This document shows, one piece after another, positions 27,804 through 36,010 of a stretch of 64,000 nucleotides of DNA. Below the pieces are notes generated by a model, which saw only the letters and a program-made list of their open reading frames with translations, searched no databases and was not told the DNA's origin. Made by a program: the position numbers and the translations under genes. The DNA is from Sporichthya polymorpha DSM 43042. GTDB lineage: Bacteria > Actinomycetota > Actinomycetes > Sporichthyales > Sporichthyaceae. Every line of letters begins with the position of its first letter. Positions within the stretch are counted from its first letter, which is position 1. The stretch lies in contig NZ_KB913029.1 of the NCBI RefSeq assembly GCF_000384115.1, forward strand, positions 4,129,057 to 4,193,056, written 5' to 3'.

Positions 27804-28457
27804 TCAGCGCCCTCTGCGTCCGGTTGCGCCCCGTTTTACCCCAGCTCTACGCGGTGCGCCAGAGGTTCCCGGCATCTGGACCACGCCGGGCGGGGTGGGG
27901 GGCAGTCCGCAGGCCGTGCAGAGCACCTCGATCCAGGCCTCGACGTGGCCGGCCAGGTCGCCCTCGAGCGGGCTCCAGGAAGCACGAATCTCCAGCTCAC
28001 CGCCGGGTTCGGCGTCGTCGTCGGCCAGTTCGCCGAAGGGGTGCGACTGCACCCGGGTGACGGTCCCGCCGGCGGCCACCAGGGACAGGTCGTGGCCCGC
28101 CAGGGTCTCGGCCAACCACCCCCACGCGACCTCGGGGAGAAGGGGATCGGTGATGAACTCCGCCTCCAGCGTCGTGCGGAGGTAGGTCACCAACCGCAGG
28201 CGCCCCTCCCAGGCCTCCTGTCCCGCGGGATCGCAAAGCAGGATCAAACGACCGGTCGCGACGTCCTCGCCCGCGATCGTCACGGTCGCCAGAACCGCCG
28301 CGGCGTAGGGCGCGAGCTGTTGGGGTGCCGGGCACTCCACCAGGCGCACCTCGGGCCGTACGCGGGCGGCCTGGATGCCGTTCAGCGCCTCGACGAAGTC
28401 GGGGGGCAGGTCGAGCAGCCGGGTCGGCGGGGGGCCGTCCTTCTGGAGTCGCGTCAC
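27804..28457 (-). CDS. DUF3000 family protein
   Basis: A 217-residue actinobacterial protein of unknown function. It contains the family stretch LPPDFVEALNGIQAARVRPEVRL-type at residues 15-40 and the central WGWLAETLAGHDLSLVAAGGTVTRV. It has no membrane segment. GTG 28457 is fixed by an ideal AAGGAGG ribosome site 5 bases upstream. Divergent from hemE, the same relation recalled in mycobacteria (Rv2680 near hemE) and Streptomyces. Confidence 0.9.
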   Translation of the reverse strand: MTRLQKDGPPPTRLLDLPPDFVEALNGIQAARVRPEVRLVECPAPQQLAPYAAAVLATVTIAGEDVATGRLILLCDPAGQEAWEGRLRLVTYLRTTLEAEFITDPLLPEVAWGWLAETLAGHDLSLVAAGGTVTRVQSHPFGELADDDAEPGGELEIRASWSPLEGDLAGHVEAWIEVLCTACGLPPTPPGVVQMPGTSGAPRRAGVKRGATGRRGR

Positions 28458-28603
28458 TCGGGCCTCCTTGCCGTCCACCCGAGCGGGCGCGCTCGGGCCG
28501 TGCTGTCGCGGCGGGTGCTCGCGCACCCGTCGTCGCACGGTGACACGACGGTCCTACCCAACCGTGGATCGAACGCGGCGTGTCGCATGGGACGATCGGC
28601 GCC

Positions 28604-29671
28604 ATGTCCCTGGCGCCCTCCGAGTCTGGTCCACCTGTCGCCGATCCGCGAGGGTCGGCGTTCGTCCGGGCCTGCCGTCGGGAACCCGTCCCGCACACGC
28701 CCGTGTGGTTCATGCGGCAGGCGGGACGGTCGCTGCCCGAGTACCGCAAGGTGCGCGAGGGCATCGGGATGCTGGAGTCCTGCACCCGCCCCGAGCTGAT
28801 CACCGAGATCACGATGCAGCCGGTCCGCCGGTACGGCGTCGACGCGGCGATCTTCTTCTCGGACATCGTCGTGCCGCTCAAGGCTGTCGGCGTCGACCTC
28901 GACATCGTTCCGGGCGTCGGGCCGGTCGTGGCGCAGCCGTTCGCGGACTGGGCCGACCTCGACCGCCTGCCGGTCCTCGACCCCGCCCAGGTGTCCTACG
29001 TCGACGAGGCCGTGCGGCTGCTCGTCGCCGAGCTCGGCGCGACGCCGCTGATCGGGTTCGCCGGGGCGCCGTTCACGCTCGCGTCCTACCTCGTGGAGGG
29101 CGGGCCGTCGAAGAACCACGAGAAGACCAAGGCGATGATGCTCGGCCGCGCGGACCTGTGGGCTGCCCTGCTCGACCGCCTCGCGGACATCACGTCGGTG
29201 TTCCTGCGCGTGCAGGCGGGCGCCGGGGCGTCGGCGCTGCAGCTGTTCGACTCGTGGGCCGGCGCCCTCGCCCCGGCCGACTACGTCCGCTCGGTGATGC
29301 CGGCGAGCACGAAGGTCTTCGATGCGGTCGCGGACCTCGGGGTGCCGCGGATCCACTTCGGCGTCGGGACCGGCGAGTTGCTCCGTCTGATGGGCGAGGC
29401 CGGCGCCGACGTCGTCGGCGTCGACTGGCGGGTTCCGCTCGACGAGGCCGCCCGCCGCGTCGGCCCGGGCCGGGCCCTGCAGGGCAACCTGGACCCCGCC
29501 GTCCTGTTCGCCGGCACCGAGGCCGTCGACGCCGGGGTGGACGCCGTCCTCGCCGCCGCCGCGGACCTCCCGGGCCACGTCTTCAACCTCGGCCACGGCG
29601 TCCTCCCCGACACCGACCCCGACGTCCTCGCCCGCGTCGTCGACCGCGTCCACACCCGCACCGCCCGCTGA
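28604..29671 (+). CDS. hemE: Uroporphyrinogen decarboxylase
   Basis: Decarboxylates uroporphyrinogen III to coproporphyrinogen III. The 355-residue protein has the signatures [18 protein letters not shown] near residue 35 and [17 protein letters not shown] near residue 150, with [11 protein letters not shown] and ALQGNLDP further on. ATG 28604 is preferred over 28580 because GACGAT, a likely -10, ends 7 bases before it. Together with hemG and hemQ downstream it supplies the coproporphyrin-dependent heme route. Confidence 0.96.
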   Translation: MSLAPSESGPPVADPRGSAFVRACRREPVPHTPVWFMRQAGRSLPEYRKVREGIGMLESCTRPELITEITMQPVRRYGVDAAIFFSDIVVPLKAVGVDLDIVPGVGPVVAQPFADWADLDRLPVLDPAQVSYVDEAVRLLVAELGATPLIGFAGAPFTLASYLVEGGPSKNHEKTKAMMLGRADLWAALLDRLADITSVFLRVQAGAGASALQLFDSWAGALAPADYVRSVMPASTKVFDAVADLGVPRIHFGVGTGELLRLMGEAGADVVGVDWRVPLDEAARRVGPGRALQGNLDPAVLFAGTEAVDAGVDAVLAAAADLPGHVFNLGHGVLPDTDPDVLARVVDRVHTRTAR

Positions 29672-29700
29672 CCCGCTCCACCGTCCTCCCCGGCGCGGCT

Positions 29701-29746
29701 TGCGTCCGTGGAATCGGTCGCTCGAACGACCGATTTCCCGGACCCA
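29701..29746. repeat. Intergenic palindrome, copy E (TGCGTCCGTGGAATCG subfamily)
   Basis: Twenty-base arms beginning TGCGTCCGTGGAATCGG (29701-29720) and ending at 29746, matching at 17 of 20 positions around the 6-base loop CTCGAA. It follows hemE and precedes the AbiEi-like gene. Its left arm matches the right arm of copy F at 30823-30840. Confidence 0.9.
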
Positions 29747-29812
29747 ACGGCCTCGGGAGGCGGTCATCCACAGGCGCCCGCGAAGACCGCCGAAAAGGGC
29801 GAAGATTCTCCG

Positions 29813-30766
29813 GTGTCGCGAAGGGACCCTCAGCACGCGCATCGCCGCGCGGAGACGATGCAGATCGCCGCACGACAGGGGAATCTGCTGGGCCGTCACC
29901 AGGTCTACGCCCTGGGCTGGACCCGGAGCGAACTGCGTGCCGAGCTCGCCGCGCAGCGGTGGAAAGCGGTGGGCGCGGAAGCTCTGCAGGTCGGGGACCC
30001 GGACGATCGCACGCCCTATTGGTGGGCAGTTCTGGAGGTCGGGCCGTCCGCTGTGGTCGACGGCATCAGCGCCCTGTTGCTTGCGGGCCTGCGCACCGTC
30101 GCCTCCGACCGGATCCACATTGCCGTCCCGCCGCGGGCGTGGCATCGCCGTCCGAGCGGGGTTCGCGTCCACGAGACTCGGCGGCTCCGTGAGGAGGACG
30201 TGCTGCGCAACGGGATTCCGCGGACCAGGCCGGCGACGGCCGCGGTCCACGCCGCACTCTGGGCGCGGAGTGACAGCGAAGCCTCGTTGATCGTCGTCGC
30301 GGCGGTGCAACAGCGCCGCGTGCGCGTCGCGGATCTCGCTGCGGCGGTGGAGCGCGTCCAGCGCCACCCACGCCGGGCGCTGCTTCATGGCCTGTTGAGC
30401 GACGTCAGCGACGGTGTCGAGTCGATCGACGAGCGGAACTTCGCCCGCGCCTGCCGCCGGCGGGGGTTCCCGAAGCCGGACCGCCAGGTCGTGGTCAACC
30501 TGCCCTCCGGCCGAGTCCGCTACGACAGCGTCTGGGCCGAGTACGACCTCACCGTCGAAATCCACGGCGTTCAGCACCTCGACGCGGCGCTCGCGATGCG
30601 GGACACGCTCAAACAGAACGCTGCGGTACTGGCCGGGAAGGTGACCCTGCAGATTCCGAACTTCGCGTTCCGGACGAACGAGGACCCGTTCCTCGACCAG
30701 ATGGAGGCGGTCTTCCGAGCCGGTGGGTGGGAGCCCGCACGACGTCAGCGGCGCCGCGCGTCCTAG
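29813..30766 (+). CDS. AbiEi-antitoxin-like/DUF559 endonuclease-like protein
   Basis: A 317-residue protein typical of a large actinobacterial family: an N-terminal winged-helix-like part (MQIAARQGNLLGRHQVYALGWTRSELRAEL, AbiEi-like) and a C-terminal DUF559/Vsr-like nuclease fold (YDSVWAEYDLTVEIHGVQHL, then MRDTLKQNAAVL and LQIPNFAFRTN). No partner toxin gene is adjacent. GTG 29813 is uncertain; ATG 29858 with GGAGA is an alternative. The gene lies between hemE and hemG and is bracketed by palindromes E and F, so it may be a late arrival. It shares its CTAG stop with the opposing propeller gene. Confidence 0.65.
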   Translation: MSRRDPQHAHRRAETMQIAARQGNLLGRHQVYALGWTRSELRAELAAQRWKAVGAEALQVGDPDDRTPYWWAVLEVGPSAVVDGISALLLAGLRTVASDRIHIAVPPRAWHRRPSGVRVHETRRLREEDVLRNGIPRTRPATAAVHAALWARSDSEASLIVVAAVQQRRVRVADLAAAVERVQRHPRRALLHGLLSDVSDGVESIDERNFARACRRRGFPKPDRQVVVNLPSGRVRYDSVWAEYDLTVEIHGVQHLDAALAMRDTLKQNAAVLAGKVTLQIPNFAFRTNEDPFLDQMEAVFRAGGWEPARRQRRRAS

Positions 30767-32148
30767 ATCCCCATGCGTCGCGGAACGCTCGTTGCGTCCG
30801 GGGAATCGGCTGTCGGAGCGCTCGATTCCACGGACGCAACTCCACCGGTCCGGGCCGGCGGACGCGAGAACTCGCGGACGAAGATGTCGTCGCGGCCGTT
30901 GGTGTCGCCGCGGACGAGGTTGGAGGCGCGGGAGCCGAAGGCGACGGTGCGGCCGTCCGCGCTCAGGGCGGGGAACGAGGTGCTCTCGGCGTTCGCAGGG
31001 CGCCCGGTGGGGCTCGAGGTGACGCGGACGAGCGCGCCGGTGCGGAGGTCGGCCCGGTAGATGTGGAAGTCCGCCCCGCCGCGGTCGGCGCGGACGAGGT
31101 TGCCCGCGGCCGACAGGAACAGCAGGTACCGGCCGCTCGCCGACAGCACCGGGCCGCCGGAGATGCCGTCGGCCTGGCCGCCGCCGGGGCGGACGCTGAC
31201 GCGCCGGGTGGTGCCGGCGCGTAGATCGCGCACGAAGACGTCGTCGACGCGGTTGGTGTCCCCGCGCACGAGATTTGACGCCGTCGAGGCGAACGCGACG
31301 TAGCGGCCGTTCGCGGAGATCACCGCGCCGCTGCTCTCGCCGTTGCCCTGCCGGCCCTTCGGCCCGACGCTGACGCGCGAGATGCGGCCCGTGCGCCGGT
31401 CGAGCACGAAGCAGTCGAAGACGTGGTTGGTGTCGCCCGGCACGAGGTCGCGGACCTCGGAGGAGAACGCGACGTACCGGCCGTCCGCGGAGATCGACGG
31501 GTCGACGCCCGCGACTCCGGGCAGGCGTGTGCGCTTCCCGGTCCTCGTGTCGTAGAGGAACATCCCGGCGAGGTCGGAGTCGTCGCCGACCGAGCGCAGG
31601 GGAGTCCCGACGTTGTAGACGACGTACCGGCCGTTGCGGCTGATCACCGGCGAGGTGCCGCCGGTGGTCTCCCGGCCGTCGGTGGCGACGGACAGCCGCA
31701 CCGTCCGCTTCGTCCGCCGGTCGTGGAGGAACACGTCCGGGTCGCCGTTGGTATCACCGGGGACGAGGTTGGTCGCCTCGGACACGAACGCGACCCAGCG
31801 GCCGTCGCCGGAGATCGCCGGCGTGTACGAGCCCCGATTGCCCTCGGTGCCCGTGCCGGCGACGCTGACGCGGGTGGTCCGCCCGGTCCTCCGGTCGCGG
31901 ACAAAGACGTCGGGAGCGCGGTTGGTGTCGCGGCCGATCAGGTCCGGAGCCTCCGAGTCGAAGGCGACGAAGCGGCCGTCGGCGCTGATCGCGGGGGCGT
32001 AGCTGTCGTCCGAGCCCTGCCGTCCCTGACTGTCGACGCTGACGCGGGTGATCTCGCCGGGCGCCGCGACCGCGGGAGCCGGCCCGACCGCGGCGGTCAG
32101 GACGAGCGCGCCGACCAGCCCCCCGCACAGGTGGGCAGCGACCGACAT
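30763..32148 (-). CDS. Secreted PD40 beta-propeller (TolB-like) protein
   Basis: A 461-residue exported protein: signal peptide [19 protein letters not shown] up to AVAAP, then about seven WD40-like PD40 repeats, each with a [19 protein letters not shown]-type pair and [17 protein letters not shown]. No catalytic residues are seen; the propeller probably binds a ligand or partner outside the cell. The last 20-odd residues ([20 protein letters not shown]) are encoded by palindrome F and are probably not part of the fold. TATCGT lies 6 bases before ATG 32148, a leaderless arrangement. Stop codon overlaps the opposing gene's stop. Confidence 0.82.
   Translation of the reverse strand: MSVAAHLCGGLVGALVLTAAVGPAPAVAAPGEITRVSVDSQGRQGSDDSYAPAISADGRFVAFDSEAPDLIGRDTNRAPDVFVRDRRTGRTTRVSVAGTGTEGNRGSYTPAISGDGRWVAFVSEATNLVPGDTNGDPDVFLHDRRTKRTVRLSVATDGRETTGGTSPVISRNGRYVVYNVGTPLRSVGDDSDLAGMFLYDTRTGKRTRLPGVAGVDPSISADGRYVAFSSEVRDLVPGDTNHVFDCFVLDRRTGRISRVSVGPKGRQGNGESSGAVISANGRYVAFASTASNLVRGDTNRVDDVFVRDLRAGTTRRVSVRPGGGQADGISGGPVLSASGRYLLFLSAAGNLVRADRGGADFHIYRADLRTGALVRVTSSPTGRPANAESTSFPALSADGRTVAFGSRASNLVRGDTNGRDDIFVREFSRPPARTGGVASVESSAPTADSPDATSVPRRMGI
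30791..30840. repeat. Palindrome, copy F (TGCGTCCGTGGAATCG subfamily)
   Basis: GTTGCGTCCGGGGAATCG (30791-30808) pairs with CGATTCCACGGACGCAAC (30823-30840) with one mismatch around a 14-base loop. It lies within the 3' coding end of the propeller gene and is related to copy E, about 1.1 kb away on the other side of the AbiEi-like gene. Confidence 0.9.
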
Positions 32149-32154
32149 GGGGCG

Positions 32155-32160
32155 ACGATA
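32155..32160 (-). promoter_or_regulatory. Leaderless -10 of the propeller gene
   Basis: TATCGT on the minus strand ends 6 bases before ATG 32148; no ribosome site is present. Confidence 0.5.
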
Positions 32161-32212
32161 CGTGTCCGCCCTGGGGGCAAAGGCCCGCTTTGCGACGTGG
32201 AAGTCTGGCCCC

Positions 32213-33619
32213 GTGCGAGTCGTGGTCGTCGGAGGCGGGATCGCGGGCCTGTCCGCCGCGTGGTTCCTGCGGCAGTTGGAGCCGTCGGGAGAGGTCGTCG
32301 TGCTCGAGGGCTCGCCCCGGCTCGGCGGGAAGCTCGGCGCTGCCGAGGTCGGCGGCGTGACCGTCGAGACCGGCGCCGAGTCCGTGCTGGCCCGGCGGCC
32401 GGAGGCGGTGGACCTGATCCGTGCGGTCGGCCTCGGGGACGACCTGGTGCATCCGGTGACGTCGTCGGCGGGCATGTGGAGCCGCGGGCACGTGCGGCCG
32501 CTGACCGCGGAGCAGGTCATGGGTGTCCCCAGCGACCTCGCGGCGCTCGCGCGCTCCGGGATCGTCTCCACCGCCGGCGTGACGCGGGCGATGGCCGAGC
32601 CCGTGATGCCGGTCGAGCCGCGGACCGAGGACGTCTCGGTGGCCGCCTACGTCGGCGACCGGCTCGGCCAGGAGATCGTCGAGCGGATGGTCGACCCGCT
32701 CCTCGGCGGCGTCTACGCCGGCCACGCCGACCAGCTCTCGATGTTCGCGACGCTGCCGCAGTTCGCGCGGGCCGTGACCGAGGGCGTTCCGCTGACCAAG
32801 GCCGCGGCCGAGATCAAGGCGGCGGCGCAACCGGGGCCCGTGTTCGCCGGGATCGCCGGCGGCGTCTCGCGCCTGCCCGGTGCCGTGGCCGCCGCGTCCG
32901 GGGCCGACGTGCGGACGGGCGTGACGGTCCAGGCCCTGACCCGCACGCAGAGCGGGTGGACCCTGCGCACCCGCTCGGGGCTGACGGACGAGCTGATCCA
33001 GGCCGACGCGGTCGTCGTCGCGGTCCCGGCCCCGGCGGCCGCGCGGCTGCTGACCGACGCCGCCCCCGCGGCCGCGAGCGAGCTCGCCGGGATCGAGTAC
33101 GCCTCGATGGCGATCGTGACCCTGGTGTACCCGCCGAGCGCGGGGGAGCCGCCGCTGGCCGGCAGCGGGTTCCTCGTCCCGGCCGTCGACCGGCGGCTGA
33201 TCAAGGCCGTCACGGTCTCCTCGCTCAAATGGGAGTGGACGGCGCAGGCCGCGGCCCGCGCGGGCTCCGGGACCGTCCTGCGCGCCTCGATCGGCCGCCT
33301 CGGCGAGGAGGCGGACCTCCAGCGGGACGACGAGGACCTGATCCACGGCGTCGCCGTCGACGTCGCGCACGCGACGGGCCTGGCCGGCTCGCCGGTCGAC
33401 GCCGCCGTGCAGCGGTGGGGCGGTGCGCTGCCGCAGTACACGGTGGGGCACCTGGACCGGGTGCGGCGCATCCGGGCGGCCGTCGACGCCGTCCCCGGCC
33501 TCGCGGTCTGCGGGGCGGCCTACGACGGTGTCGGCATCGCCGCGTGCGTGGCCACGGCCCGCCTGGCGGCGGAGCGGATTGTCGGCGCGGTTCGGCCCGG
33601 CGGCACAATGGAAGCATGA
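32213..33619 (+). CDS. hemG: Coproporphyrinogen III/protoporphyrinogen oxidase
   Basis: FAD enzyme oxidising coproporphyrinogen III to coproporphyrin III (HemY/CgoX type). The 468-residue protein begins [19 protein letters not shown], the flavin GxGxxG loop, followed by [13 protein letters not shown] and [33 protein letters not shown] near residue 165 is a family signature, and the C-terminal [20 protein letters not shown] completes the FAD site. GTG 32213 lacks a ribosome site; AAGTCT just upstream would give a leaderless start. Its stop overlaps the ATG of hemQ (ATGA), so the two enzymes are made together. Confidence 0.93.
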   Translation: MRVVVVGGGIAGLSAAWFLRQLEPSGEVVVLEGSPRLGGKLGAAEVGGVTVETGAESVLARRPEAVDLIRAVGLGDDLVHPVTSSAGMWSRGHVRPLTAEQVMGVPSDLAALARSGIVSTAGVTRAMAEPVMPVEPRTEDVSVAAYVGDRLGQEIVERMVDPLLGGVYAGHADQLSMFATLPQFARAVTEGVPLTKAAAEIKAAAQPGPVFAGIAGGVSRLPGAVAAASGADVRTGVTVQALTRTQSGWTLRTRSGLTDELIQADAVVVAVPAPAAARLLTDAAPAAASELAGIEYASMAIVTLVYPPSAGEPPLAGSGFLVPAVDRRLIKAVTVSSLKWEWTAQAAARAGSGTVLRASIGRLGEEADLQRDDEDLIHGVAVDVAHATGLAGSPVDAAVQRWGGALPQYTVGHLDRVRRIRAAVDAVPGLAVCGAAYDGVGIAACVATARLAAERIVGAVRPGGTMEA

Positions 33620-34383
33620 GCGCCCCCGAGACCCCCGCGTCCAACCCCACGGCGAATCCCACGGCGAATCCCACGGCGAGCGAGCGTCCGCGGTCGGAGA
33701 TGTCCGCCCGCGAGCTCAACGAGGTCATCCGCTACACGATGTGGTCGGTCTTTCGGGTCGCGCGCCCGCTCGGCGAGACCGACCGGACGGCGCTGACGGA
33801 GGAGTTCGTCGCCCTCCTCGACCAGCTGGCGGCCAAGGACGTCGTCGTCCGCGGGCTCTACGACGTCAGCGGCCTCAAGGCCGACGCCGACCTGATGATC
33901 TGGTGGCACGCCGAGAACTCCGACGACCTGCAGCAGGCCTACTCGGAGTTCCGCCGCACCGCGCTGGGCCGCGCCTGCGACCCGGTCTGGTCGCAGCTGG
34001 CGCTGCACCGGCCGGCGGAGTTCAACAAGAGCCACATCCCGGCGTTCCTCGCCGACGAGCGGGCGCGCGACTACGTCTGCGTGTACCCGTTCGTCCGCAC
34101 GCTCGAGTGGTACCTGCTCGAGGACGACAAGCGCCGCGGGATGCTCGCCGAGCACGGCCGCATGGCCCGCGAGTACCCGGACGTCCGGGCCAACACGGTC
34201 CCGGCCTTCGCGCTCGGCGACTACGAGTGGATGCTCGCGTTCGAGGCCGACGAGCTGCACCGCATCGTCGACCTGATGCGCCACCTCCGCGGCAGCGAGG
34301 CGCGGCTGTACACGAAGCACGAGACGCCGTTCTACACCGGCCGTCGCCGCGAGCCCGCGGACCTCGTCGCCGCCCTGCCGTAA
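33616..34383 (+). CDS. hemQ: Coproheme decarboxylase HemQ
   Basis: Converts coproheme to heme b with H2O2, the last step of the coproporphyrin-dependent pathway; chlorite-dismutase fold. The 255-residue protein has [34 protein letters not shown] and [14 protein letters not shown], where the Tyr is the catalytic one. [18 protein letters not shown] and RHETPF-like [10 protein letters not shown] complete the family marks. The N-terminus has a tandem [11 protein letters not shown] repeat encoded by 12-base units, an unusual addition. It overlaps hemG by 4 bases and ends at a strong hairpin. Confidence 0.95.
   Translation: MSAPETPASNPTANPTANPTASERPRSEMSARELNEVIRYTMWSVFRVARPLGETDRTALTEEFVALLDQLAAKDVVVRGLYDVSGLKADADLMIWWHAENSDDLQQAYSEFRRTALGRACDPVWSQLALHRPAEFNKSHIPAFLADERARDYVCVYPFVRTLEWYLLEDDKRRGMLAEHGRMAREYPDVRANTVPAFALGDYEWMLAFEADELHRIVDLMRHLRGSEARLYTKHETPFYTGRRREPADLVAALP
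33646..33679 (+). repeat. 12-bp tandem repeat in hemQ
   Basis: CCCACGGCGAAT repeated 2.8 times in frame, encoding [11 protein letters not shown] near the HemQ N-terminus. Copy number could vary without breaking the frame. Confidence 0.9.
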
Positions 34384-34387
34384 CCAT

Positions 34388-34445
34388 CTTCTCCGGCGTT
34401 GCGCGCCCATCCCGGGGTCGGGAAGGGCGCGCCGCGCAGGAGAAG
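34388..34445. terminator. Convergent hairpin between hemQ and msrB
   Basis: Nested stems: CTTCTCC with GGAGAAG (34388-34394, 34439-34445), GCGCGCCC with GGGCGCGC (34401-34408, 34425-34432), and an inner TCCCG/CGGGA. A natural bidirectional terminator for the two convergent genes. Confidence 0.8.
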
Positions 34446-34453
34446 TTGCGCCG

Positions 34454-34867
34454 CTACTCGGCCGGCTCGAGCCGGATCGAGAGCGAGTTGATGCAGTAGC
34501 GGAGGCCGGTCGGCTGGTCGTACCCGTCGGGGAAGACGTGGCCGAGGTGGCCGCCGCAGTTCTTGCACCGGACCTCGGTGCGGACCATGCCGTGGGAGCG
34601 GTCCTCGATCTCCTCGACCGCGTCGGAGTCCGCCGGGTCGTAGAACGACGGCCAGCCGCAGTGCGAGTCGAACTTGGTCTCGGAGCGGAACAGCTCCGCC
34701 CCGCAGGCGCGGCAGGTGTAGATGCCGACGGTCTTGGTGTCGTTGTACTCACCGGACCAGGGCCGCTCGGTGCCGGCCTCGCGCAGGACGTGGTACTCCT
34801 CGGGGCTGAGCTGCTCGCGCCACTCGGCCTCGGTCTTGGTGACGGGGTACTGCTTCGAAGTCGTCAT
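34454..34867 (-). CDS. msrB: Peptide-methionine (R)-S-oxide reductase MsrB
   Basis: Reduces the R-sulfoxide of methionine in proteins. The 137-residue protein has the two zinc CxxC pairs (CRACG near residue 56 and CKNCG near 102), the substrate loop [20 protein letters not shown] and the catalytic cysteine in RYCINSLS near the end. ATG 34867 has GGAGTGG upstream. It is convergent with hemQ, as in mycobacteria from memory. Confidence 0.96.
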   Translation of the reverse strand: MTTSKQYPVTKTEAEWREQLSPEEYHVLREAGTERPWSGEYNDTKTVGIYTCRACGAELFRSETKFDSHCGWPSFYDPADSDAVEEIEDRSHGMVRTEVRCKNCGGHLGHVFPDGYDQPTGLRYCINSLSIRLEPAE

Positions 34868-34942
34868 GTCCACTCCAACCGATCCGCCTGCCCGGGTGTT
34901 TCCCGACCGGTCCTTACCGGGTTGTGACATAGCGTGCGGATC

Positions 34943-36007
34943 ATGGCATCGCCCTTCGTGGAGCTGGAGGTCGGGGAGCGGCTGGTCAAGCTCACCAACC
35001 CCGACAAGGTCTACTTCCCGGCCGTCGGGATCACCAAGCGCGAGATGGTCGAGTACTACCTGGCGGTCTCCGAGGGGATCCTGCGCGCGCTGGGGGACCG
35101 GCCCACGACGCTCGAGCGCTGGCCGGGCGGGGTCTTCGAGGGCGCGAAGCGGGCCACGCGCGCCGACCCGCGCGGGGCCGACGCGTTCTACCAGAAGCGC
35201 GTGCCCAAGGGCGCTCCCGAGTGGGTCGTGACCGCCGAGATCGCGTTCCCCTCCGGCCGGACCGCGGACGAGATCTGCCCGACCGAGCCCGCGACCGTGG
35301 CGTACTGCGCGAACCTGGGAACCATCACCTTCCACCCGTGGCCGGTGCGCCGCTTCGACGTCGACCACCCGGACGAGCTCCGCATCGACCTCGACCCGCA
35401 GCCCGGGACCGACTTCGCCGACGCGGTCGAGGTCGCCGGCTGCGCCCGCGAGGTGCTCGCGGACCTCGGCTGGGTCGGGTTCCCGAAGACCTCGGGCGGG
35501 CGGGGGATCCACATCTACGTCCGCATCGAGCCGCGGTGGTCGTTCACCGACGTCCGGCACGCCGCGATCGCCTTCGGCCGCGAGCTCGAGCGCCGCCTGC
35601 CCGGCCGCGTCACCACCAAGTGGTGGAAGGAGGAGCGGGGCGAGACGATCTTCATCGACTACAACCAGAACGCCCGCGACCGGACGATCGCCTCGGCGTA
35701 CTCGATCCGCCCGTTCGCCCACGCGCCGGTCTCGGCGCCGGTGACCTGGGACGAGCTGCCGTCGGTGAGCCCGGCCGACTTCACGGTCCGCACCATGCCG
35801 GCGCGGTTCGCCGAGCAGGGCGACCTCCACGCCGCGATCGACGACGTCGCCCACGACCTCACCCCGCTGCTGGAGTGGTACGAACGCGACGAGCGGGACC
35901 ACGGCCTGACCGACATGCCCTACCCGCCCGAGTACCCCAAGATGGCCGGCGAGCCCAAGCGGGTCCAGCCGAGCCGGGCGAAGAAGGAGCCCGACGCGGA
36001 GGACTGA
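34943..36007 (+). CDS. NHEJ DNA polymerase domain protein (LigD PolDom, stand-alone)
   Basis: A 354-residue archaeo-eukaryotic primase-type polymerase that fills ends in non-homologous end joining. It has the family opening [13 protein letters not shown], the template/phosphate loop [14 protein letters not shown], the metal Asp pair in [14 protein letters not shown] near residue 150, [14 protein letters not shown] near 185 and [18 protein letters not shown] near 240. It is not fused to ligase or phosphoesterase domains. ATG 34943 is used; GTG 34934 lies in the same frame. The matching ligase gene is 2.5 kb downstream. No Ku gene is in the window. Confidence 0.92.
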   Translation: MASPFVELEVGERLVKLTNPDKVYFPAVGITKREMVEYYLAVSEGILRALGDRPTTLERWPGGVFEGAKRATRADPRGADAFYQKRVPKGAPEWVVTAEIAFPSGRTADEICPTEPATVAYCANLGTITFHPWPVRRFDVDHPDELRIDLDPQPGTDFADAVEVAGCAREVLADLGWVGFPKTSGGRGIHIYVRIEPRWSFTDVRHAAIAFGRELERRLPGRVTTKWWKEERGETIFIDYNQNARDRTIASAYSIRPFAHAPVSAPVTWDELPSVSPADFTVRTMPARFAEQGDLHAAIDDVAHDLTPLLEWYERDERDHGLTDMPYPPEYPKMAGEPKRVQPSRAKKEPDAED

Positions 36008-36010
36008 GGG

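Noticed and set aside
29813-30766. Complete AbiE toxin-antitoxin pair
   Set aside because: The gene resembles the AbiEi side only, and no nucleotidyltransferase-type partner lies next to it.
31423-34383. A 986-residue plus-strand frame ending in hemQ
   Set aside because: Only the last 255 residues are HemQ; the rest is antisense to the propeller gene and out of frame with hemG.
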